From: JBCDBY01 sp039182715
GTDB lineage: Bacteria; Planctomycetota; PLA2
DNA: 9,295 bases
Assembly: GCA_039182715.1 (NCBI GenBank)
Contig: JBCDBY010000182.1
Span: forward strand, 1-9,295
Direction of reading: 5' to 3'
Part shown: piece by piece, positions 1 to 6,500 of the stretch
Position numbering within the stretch: the first letter of the stretch is position 1
Layout of the letters: each line of letters begins with the position of its first letter
Program-made: the position numbers and the translations under genes
Notes under the pieces: model-generated
What the model saw: the letters and a program-made list of their open reading frames with translations, nothing else
Database searches by the model: none
What the model was told of the DNA's origin: nothing

Positions 1-46
1 CCGAAGTGTCCTGATATCCCAGGCCACCAATTCCCAAAACGTACAT

Positions 47-490
47 CTACCGTATCTCCCGCGCGACACCGGTGAGTCGATCGAGCGCGGTCGCCGGATC
101 GTCGCCGAGGTCGAGCACGTCGTCGCCGGCCGTTCCGAGTGAGCCTGCGGCACTCGCGCCGAAGACCGCGAAGCGCACGTCGGTGGCGATCGCAGCGGCG
201 GCCGCGGCGTCCGCCCACGCCCCATCTCCGACGACGACGAACACGACGGGGCGTTGTTGCGCGAGAACGAGCGCCAGACGCGCCGCGCGGACCGCCAACG
301 GCTCCTCTTCGGGCAGTTCGATCGCGGCGTCGTCGCTGACCCCTTTCGGGCCAAGGACGACCTCCTCGATTTCCATGTGGAGGAAGCGCAGACGGAAGTC
401 GATCTCAGCATTGAACGAACGGATCTCGTCGCTCAATCGTCGCGCCAACGGTGCCCCATTCGGGCCGGAGATGAGAGTCACAATCCGCAT
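47..490 (-). CDS. Small Rossmann-like protein resembling the N-terminal half of UDP-GlcNAc 2-epimerase
   Basis: Encodes 147 residues from the ATG at 490; an in-frame ATG at 511 would add seven residues. The downstream start is preferred because MRIVTLISG is a natural first beta strand for a Rossmann-type fold; neither start has a clear Shine-Dalgarno sequence. The order beta strand, glycine loop (SGPNG, residues 8-12), helix, then a second hydrophobic strand ending in VVVGDG (85-90) and an alanine-rich helix resembles the N-terminal domain of non-hydrolysing UDP-GlcNAc 2-epimerases. There the matching strand carries a G-D-T motif with a catalytic Asp, and Asp89 would be its equivalent. The usual GTRPE-type loop is not conserved, and the whole C-terminal nucleotide-binding domain is absent (the family is about 370 residues). 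It is therefore unlikely to be a functional epimerase. The open frame is intact, so it may be a domesticated half-domain. It is transcribed away from the respiratory operon. Coding status is likely; function is unknown. Confidence 0.6.
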   Translation of the reverse strand: MRIVTLISGPNGAPLARRLSDEIRSFNAEIDFRLRFLHMEIEEVVLGPKGVSDDAAIELPEEEPLAVRAARLALVLAQQRPVVFVVVGDGAWADAAAAAAIATDVRFAVFGASAAGSLGTAGDDVLDLGDDPATALDRLTGVAREIR

Positions 491-580
491 CGTGAAACGG
501 CTCGAAAGCATAGCACCCGGGCCGAGGAAAACTTGCGGAGATCCAGTGTTCTCAGTAGTTTACGACCGCTCGCGATCCTC
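491..580. promoter_or_regulatory. Divergent intergenic region, probable operon promoter
   Basis: This is the only non-coding gap between the minus-strand gene and the plus-strand operon, and it is less GC-rich than the genes. A weak sigma70-like pair on the plus strand is TTGCGG (533-538) and TAGTTT (556-561) with a 17-base spacer. Each hexamer matches only three of six consensus positions, so the exact promoter is speculative. The region's role follows mainly from gene orientation. No operator palindrome or riboswitch is evident. Confidence 0.3.
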
Positions 581-1579
581 ATGGAATCCAAAGGTCCGGA
601 ACCCACGAAGACACCTGCGAGCTACGCCGACTTCACGGACGCGGAACAGTCCGGCGGCTGGCTCAAGACGGCAGTCCAATTCTTCGCCATCCCGATGCTC
701 ATCGTGCTCCTCGCGGTGGGTGTCTACCTCGGCGTGCGCATGGTCGTAGGCGGAGGCGCAACGAGCTCCGCGGACTTCGTCGAGATGTTGAAGTCGGACA
801 CCGTCACGCGACGGTGGCATGCGGCGTTCGAGCTGGCCGCGCGCCTGAAGGACGACATCCCCGAGGAGTTCCGCAGCCAGGAAATGATCGACGCGCTCTG
901 CAGCGCGCTCGACAAGGCGCGCACCGAGCGCGCCGACCCGCCGCGCATGGCGGTGCTCACGCTGAGCATTCTCAGTCGTCTCAATGATCCGCGCGCCATC
1001 CCGGCCGTGCGCGAGGCGATGGAGGATGCGCATCCGTGGACGCGGTCGCACGCGATCCGCACGCTTGCGCAGATGGGGGACCGCGAGTCGCTGTCGCGCA
1101 TGCGCGAGTTCGCGACGAACGACGACGCGGGCACGCGGCAGGTGGCGATCTACGCCGTCGCGATGCTCGAGCAGACCGCGGGCGTGCCGTTCCACCTGAG
1201 CGCTTCGACCCGCGACCTGATCAAGACGGCGCTCGGCGATCGCGAGGAGGACGTGCGCTTCACCGCCGCGCTCCTGCTCGCCAAGGTCGACGAGCGCGAG
1301 GCCGCGCTGCCGGTCCTCAAGACGATGCTCGATCGCTCCTATCTCGAGAAGCTCGTGCCGGCGAGCGAGATGGATCAGCGCATGTCCGGCATCAGTCAGT
1401 ACGACCTCCACAGCCAGCTCATCCGCAAGGCCATGCATGCGGTCGAGCTGCTCGACTGCGGCGACGACCCCGAGGTTGTCGCCCTCGTCCGCAAACTGAC
1501 GGGCACGGAGTACGAAGGCGACGCCGACGTACGGGAGCGCGCCCGCCAGCTGTTGGCTCAATGGAACCAGGGTGCTTAG
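581..1579 (+). CDS. Membrane-anchored HEAT-repeat protein, first gene of the bc operon
   Basis: Encodes 332 residues from the ATG at 581. The frame stays open upstream as far as 254, but that part lies opposite the minus-strand gene and reads as unnatural low-quality protein, so the later start is chosen; its ribosome site is weak. A hydrophilic N-terminus (1-30) precedes one membrane helix (about 32-57). The rest is helical. HEAT-like repeats are seen as helix pairs with the DPRAIPAV...R..AIRTLAQMGD pattern (about 136-167), then at about 168-200 and 207-250, with a weaker unit at 280-327. There is no heme, metal or catalytic motif. HEAT repeats generally act as protein-protein scaffolds. Its place at the head of the operon, 26 bases before cytochrome b, suggests an accessory or assembly subunit of the complex, with the repeat domain probably on the periplasmic side. 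That role is inference; the fold assignment is fairly secure. Confidence 0.8.
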   Translation: MESKGPEPTKTPASYADFTDAEQSGGWLKTAVQFFAIPMLIVLLAVGVYLGVRMVVGGGATSSADFVEMLKSDTVTRRWHAAFELAARLKDDIPEEFRSQEMIDALCSALDKARTERADPPRMAVLTLSILSRLNDPRAIPAVREAMEDAHPWTRSHAIRTLAQMGDRESLSRMREFATNDDAGTRQVAIYAVAMLEQTAGVPFHLSASTRDLIKTALGDREEDVRFTAALLLAKVDEREAALPVLKTMLDRSYLEKLVPASEMDQRMSGISQYDLHSQLIRKAMHAVELLDCGDDPEVVALVRKLTGTEYEGDADVRERARQLLAQWNQGA

Positions 1580-1605
1580 GCAAGGATAGGGAGTCCGAAC
1601 GGTAC

Positions 1606-2427
1606 ATGTCGACCACCGCCACCCCCAAGCCGCCGATGAGGAAGCCTCCGAAGAAGAGCCTCTTCACGAAGGTGCGGGAGACCCAGATCTGGAAGTCCAT
1701 CTTCCGGCACGGCTATCCGGACACGCAGCGCAACCGTGCGCTCGCGGTCCTCAGTAACGTATTCCTGCACCTGCATCCCGTGCGTGTGCGCAAGAGCGGT
1801 CTCGCGCTCTCGTTCACCTGGTGCATGGGCGGCGTCACCTTCTTCCTCTTCCTCGTGGAGGCGGTGACCGGCATCCTGCTGATGTTCTATTACCGGCCGG
1901 TTGCCTACAGCGCCTACAACGACATCCAGGAGCTGCGCGAGACCATCCCGCTCGGCCTGATGCGCGAGCTGCACCGGTGGGGAGCGCACGGCATGGTGCT
2001 CACCGTCTGGCTGCACATGTTCCGCGTCTTCATGACCGGCTCGTACAAGCCGCCGCGGGAGTTCAACTGGGTCATCGGCGTGGTGCTGCTGCTGCTTACG
2101 CTGCTGCTGAGTTTCACCGGCTACCTGCTGCCGTGGGACCAGCTGGCCATCTGGGCGATCACGGTCGGCTCGAACATGGCGCGCGCGACGCCGCTGCAGG
2201 GTGCGGAGGGTCCCTTCGCCTCGCTGCTGACGATGGACGGCGAGCCATTGGTCACCGCCGGATCCGACGTGCGCTTCGCCCTGCTGGGCGGACGGTTCGT
2301 GGGCGAGAACGCGCTGTTGCGGTTCTACGTCCTCCACTGCGTCTTTATCCCGGTCGTGGCCGTCACGCTAATGGCGGTCCATTTCTGGCGCGTCCGCAAG
2401 GACGGCGGGATTAGCGGGCCCCTGTAG
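1606..2427 (+). CDS. petB: Cytochrome b6-like subunit of a cytochrome bc complex
   Basis: Encodes 273 residues, a diheme quinol-oxidising membrane subunit. Four membrane helices are visible at about 66-88, 124-144, 155-175 and 240-262, the layout of cytochrome b6 rather than full-length cytochrome b. Heme ligands are His123 and His137 in helix B (14 apart) and His244 and His259 in helix D. The latter are 15 apart, the b6 spacing; mitochondrial-type cytochrome b has 14. The PWDQ motif is at 176-179, and the C-terminus RKDGGISGPL closely matches the end of plant and cyanobacterial b6. Cys73 in TWCMGG aligns with the b6 Cys that covalently binds heme ci/cn. The hydrophilic loop before helix D (about 203-235) is longer than in b6. 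Compared with b6 there is an extended basic N-terminus of about 25 residues. The ATG at 1606 is preceded by AGGGAG at 1588-1593, rather far upstream. The symbol is used by homology; no photosynthesis is implied. Confidence 0.93.
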   Translation: MSTTATPKPPMRKPPKKSLFTKVRETQIWKSIFRHGYPDTQRNRALAVLSNVFLHLHPVRVRKSGLALSFTWCMGGVTFFLFLVEAVTGILLMFYYRPVAYSAYNDIQELRETIPLGLMRELHRWGAHGMVLTVWLHMFRVFMTGSYKPPREFNWVIGVVLLLLTLLLSFTGYLLPWDQLAIWAITVGSNMARATPLQGAEGPFASLLTMDGEPLVTAGSDVRFALLGGRFVGENALLRFYVLHCVFIPVVAVTLMAVHFWRVRKDGGISGPL

Positions 2428-2438
2428 GTGGAGACGTA

Positions 2439-3554
2439 ATGGAAGCGTTCCAAGCCAAGTGGCAGCCCTTCTTCGAGGCCGTCATTCTGCCGGTCTCCAA
2501 CTTCCTCGCGAAGCCGGAGATCCTCGTCCCGCTCACGTCGATCCTGCTGGCGCTGACGATCAAGTACTACCGCACGGTCACGAAGCCCCGCGTGGCGGGT
2601 CCGATCGGGCTGGTGCTGCTCGCGATCTTCCTCGGCAGCCTGTTCAACGACAACTTCCGGCCCAACATGCTGCGGCCGGACAACCTGCCGATCATCCTGC
2701 TGCTCGCCACGGTGTTCTTCTTCCTGTGGCTGAGCCTGCGCCGCGCCGCCATCAACGACGAGGCGGCCGAGCGGGGCGAGCCGCCCCTCGAGGCGCGCCA
2801 CAAGCGCGAGACCGTGCTGGTCTGGCCCGACCTCGTGATGACGGAGCTCATCTGCCTCGTCGCGCTGACCGCGCTGCTGCTCTTCTGGGCGGTCTACATC
2901 CGCGCGCCGCTCGAGGAGCCGGCTTCCGCCGCGCGCACGCCGAACCCGTCGAAGGCGCCCTGGTACTTCCTCGGCCTGCAGGAGATGCTCGTCTACTTCG
3001 ACCCGTGGTACGCGGGCGTGGTCCTGCCGACGCTCATCGTCGTCGGCCTCATGGCCATCCCCTACATCGATACGAACCCGAAGGGCAACGGCTACTACAC
3101 GCTCAAGGAGCGCGGGTTCGCCATCAGCGTCTACCTCTTCGGCTTCATCATCTTCTGGATCGTGCTGATCGTCATCGGCACCTTCCTGCGAGGTGCGAAC
3201 TGGAACTTCTTCGGCCCATACGAGTACTGGGACCCACACAAGGCGGTCCCCCTCATGAACATCAACATCTCGGAGATCTTCTGGGTCAAGATGCTCAACC
3301 AGGGCCTGCCGAAGGAGTGGTACATCCGCGAGGCGCCGGGCCTGCTGCTGGTGCTGCTCTACATGACGGCGGTGCCGCTCATCCTGATGAAGACCGTCCT
3401 GAAGCCCATGGTGGCGCAGATGGACAAGGTCCGTTTCGCGGTGGTCATGGGGCTACTGCTGTTCATGATCAGCATGCCCATCAAGATGCTGGGTCGCTGG
3501 CTGCTCAACCTGAAGTACGTGGTGTACATCCCCGAGTACTTCATCAACCTCTAG
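2439..3554 (+). CDS. Enlarged subunit IV / cytochrome b C-terminal domain protein
   Basis: Encodes 371 residues, over twice the roughly 160 of classical subunit IV (PetD). The PetD-like core spans about 129-250. It has VWPD, a helix at 131-154, a linker carrying TPNPSKAPWYFLGLQEML (167-184) and helices at about 189-208 and 228-250. The APWY tetrapeptide (173-176) occupies the place of the Qo-site PEWY motif, so the conserved Glu is replaced by Pro. Before the core are about three extra hydrophobic segments (about 32-47, 54-68, 83-100) followed by a charged stretch. After it comes an aromatic segment (GANWNFFGPYEYWDP, 252-266) and two more helices (about 300-320 and 333-348). The protein completes the split cytochrome b and forms part of the quinol site. 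It starts 11 bases after the b6 gene with GGTGGAG (2427-2433) as ribosome site, so the two are probably translated together. Family assignment is strong; the roles of the added helices are unknown. Confidence 0.88.
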   Translation: MEAFQAKWQPFFEAVILPVSNFLAKPEILVPLTSILLALTIKYYRTVTKPRVAGPIGLVLLAIFLGSLFNDNFRPNMLRPDNLPIILLLATVFFFLWLSLRRAAINDEAAERGEPPLEARHKRETVLVWPDLVMTELICLVALTALLLFWAVYIRAPLEEPASAARTPNPSKAPWYFLGLQEMLVYFDPWYAGVVLPTLIVVGLMAIPYIDTNPKGNGYYTLKERGFAISVYLFGFIIFWIVLIVIGTFLRGANWNFFGPYEYWDPHKAVPLMNINISEIFWVKMLNQGLPKEWYIREAPGLLLVLLYMTAVPLILMKTVLKPMVAQMDKVRFAVVMGLLLFMISMPIKMLGRWLLNLKYVVYIPEYFINL

Positions 3555-3558
3555 GGGG
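3553..3558 (+). promoter_or_regulatory. Shine-Dalgarno site supporting a GTG start
   Basis: AGGGGG overlaps the stop codon of the preceding gene and lies nine bases before the GTG at 3568. It decides the start of the octaheme cytochrome: an ATG at 3560 in another frame reads only three codons before a stop, and the first in-frame Met lies inside the membrane anchor. Confidence 0.7.
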
Positions 3559-3567
3559 CATGCAGAC

Positions 3568-6500
3568 GTGAGTTCACGACCTTCCGCCCGCTACAACGAC
3601 CCCGGCTACTTCTACAAGCCGCAGAAGCTGCTCAAGTACTTCGCGATCGTCGCCTTCCTGATGGCGGTCGGCATCGTGCTGCTCATTCACGCCGACTGGT
3701 CGCGGCCCTGGAAGCACGACCAGCTCGCCTCGCAGCGCTGGGAGGCGCGCCGGCTCGAGCTCGAGAACATGGTGCTCGAGGCGCGTACCCAGAACGAGCG
3801 CGCCAAGATCGCGCAGGCGGAGGTGAAGGCGCAGGAAGCCTTCGACGCCCGCCGCGAGGAGCTCAAGGCGATCCAGAAGCAGCTGCGCAGCGCGCGCGGC
3901 GACTTCCTCGGCGCCGACGCCGCGTTCAAGACGCAGAAGCAGTTCACGCTCGAGGCGATCTACGAGCTGGAGCACGCGCACGGCGACGAGATGCTCGCCC
4001 AGGCGCGCGCGCGGCTCTCGGCCGAGCGCGACAAGGAGGCGCGCCTCAAGGAGGAGGTGCTCGTCGCCACCGCCCGTCGCGACAACCTGATCGCGGAGGA
4101 GAAGGCGCTGCGCAAGGAGCTCGACCAGGTCGTCGAGGACCTGCGCAAGAACCCCGAGATCCGCAAACTCGGCATCGTCCAGGCCACGCGCGACAAGAAG
4201 CGCGGCTTCAACCCGCTGCGCAACGCGCCGCTGATCGACTTCCTCGCCCCGCCGGTCAAGGTGGAGCAGGTGGTGCTCGAGAACCTCGTCGACAACTACG
4301 AGTTCGCGACGCCGTCCAAGGTCGACCGCTGCGGCACCTGCCACATCGGCATCATGCGCCTCGGCTTCGAGCAGACCAAGTGGCCCGTCGAGGCGCTCTC
4401 GATGGACCCCGGTCCGGAGAAGGCCGACAAGCTCGAGCGCGGCGTGTACGAGTTCGTCTACTCGCTGCTCGACTCGGTCTGGGAGAAGGTCCCGGCCAAG
4501 GACGAGTTCAAGAACGAGCGCGACAAGCTGCGCACCCTCGCCATCCACCACGCCACGCTCGACATGCTCTTCCGCGGCTACGACGCGGACGACGGCAACA
4601 TCGGCGTCTTCACCAAGGGCGCCAAGAAGGGCCGCAAGGCGTGGAAGCGCTGGAAGTTCAACGAAGAGACGATGCGCTGGGAGGAGAACTCCAAGGAGGG
4701 CGTATCCCTGCTGGAGTACTACTACGGTCTCCTGCAGCGCATCGAGAAGCATTGGCTCTCCCACCCGTTCCTCAAGGACATGGTGGGCTCCAGCTCGCCG
4801 CACCCCTATGAGAGCGTGGGTTGCACCACCTGTCACCAGGGCCGCGGCTGGTCGACCGACTTCGGGTTCGCGTATCACATGCCGGACCGCAAGGAGATCG
4901 ACAACTGGATGACGGTCGCGCGCGCCGAGGAGAAGGACAAGCACCTGCCCGAGGCGACCGACCTGACGCTCGACGAGGCGATGGTCATCGGCGCGCTCAA
5001 CGCCTTCGAGCAGCGCGCGTGGGACGCCGCACCCGAACTCACGGCGAAGATCGAGGACGCGAAGGCAATCGCCAAGGCGCTCAACGGCGACGGCGGCGGG
5101 TCGGACAACCCGGCCTACGTCGCGGCGCAGGGTGAGGTCAAGGCGCTCGAACAGGAGCTGACCGACCTGCGCGCCAGCGAGGCGTTCAAGGCGGCCGAGG
5201 AGCGCGTCGCCGAGCTGCGCATGGGCTGGGTGACCGACCACGAGACCGGCAAGCGCTGGCACGACGATCTCGACTGGACGCATCGCAAGCTGCACCACTG
5301 GGATTGGCCGCAGCTGCCCAAGATGCTGGTGCAGGCCTCCTGCCTGAAGTGCCACAAGGAGGGTGCCTTCCGCGCCGCGGAGCCGGAGTACGCCGACATT
5401 CGTATCGGCAAGCCCGACCCGAAGACGCCGGACACGCGCCCGACCCGCGCACACTTCGCCAAGTTCAACCAGGGCGACGACGTCGACCGGACGAGTCGCC
5501 TCTTCCACCCCGAGAAGGAAGAGAGCTACGTGCCCGAGTCGCTCGAGCGCGGCATGGACAACTTCCTCCGGTTCGGCTGCTACGGCTGCCACAAGATCGA
5601 CGAGACGATCTACCCGTTCATGGAGCACCAGCGGGACAAGGTCGGGCCGCAGCTCAACGACATCGTGACCAAGACGTCGAAGAGCTGGACCCGCAAGTGG
5701 ATCCGCAACCCCAAGGACTATCGCCCGGAGACGCGCATGCCGCGCTTCTGGGGCCTCTCGAACAACTCCGAGGACTTCGAGTACCGCTTCGCCAGCGGCG
5801 ACGGCAGCACGACGATGGTCAGCGCCGAGGCGTGGGCCAACGCCGAGATCTACGCCATCGTCGAGTGGATGTACGAGGCGTCGGAGAAGAACCGGACCTT
5901 CAACCCCGAAGCGATCGACCTGTCGAAGGCCGATCCGAAGAACGGCGAGAAGCTGCTGGTCGGTTTCGTCGACAAGCAGGACCGCTCGCCCAAGGGCTGC
6001 ATCGCCTGCCACAACGCGCCGATCGTCACGCCCGAGCTGCGGGAGAGGGTCAAGGACGCCGAACTCAAGGCGTGGACCTCGCCGCGCGGCGAGAAGACGG
6101 GTTGGGGCGCGCGCATGTCGCGTCGCCAGGGCCCCGACCTCGCCGGCCTCGGCAGCAAGCTCACGCCGGAGTGGCTCTTCGCCTGGCTCAAGAACCCGCG
6201 CGGCTACTGGCATGACACGAACATGCCGGACCTGCGGCTGACCGACCAGGAGGCGCTCGACCTGACCGCCTACCTGCTCTCGCAGCGCCACACGGAGTTC
6301 GACAAGCTCAGCGACGTCGAGCCCGACACGAAGATGATCCGGCGGATCGCCGAGGAGCTCAAGGTGGGCGAGCAGCGCGAGCCGACCGACGCCGCGCTCG
6401 GCATCGTCAGCCGCATGAGCGAGCGCGAGCAGACGCTCTACGTCGGCAAGGAGCTCTTCAAGCACTACGGCTGCTTCGGCTGCCACACGGTGGAGGCCTA

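Noticed and set aside
1..46. Possible terminator or gene end at the left edge
   Set aside because: The 46 bases after the minus-strand stop contain no convincing hairpin with a T-tract and no coding signal.
254..580. Upstream extension of the HEAT-protein frame
   Set aside because: It lies opposite the minus-strand gene, has no family-like sequence, and the ATG at 581 gives a sensible N-terminus before the membrane helix.
72..749. Plus-strand 225-codon frame rich in Ser, Arg and Ala
   Set aside because: It overlaps two better-supported genes and has the low-complexity composition of an antisense or out-of-frame reading.
1036..1605. Open frame upstream of the cytochrome b6 start
   Set aside because: It is an out-of-frame reading of the HEAT gene, extremely Arg-rich. 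The b6-like protein starts naturally at 1606.
2325..3239. Minus-strand 304-codon frame opposite subunit IV
   Set aside because: Highly charged translation (Glu, Arg, Asp, Gln) is what membrane-protein genes give when read on the opposite strand. The plus strand carries clear family motifs.
3560..3571. ATG three-codon frame just before the octaheme gene, as a possible leader peptide
   Set aside because: It ends after three codons and overlaps the GTG start. Chance is the simplest explanation.
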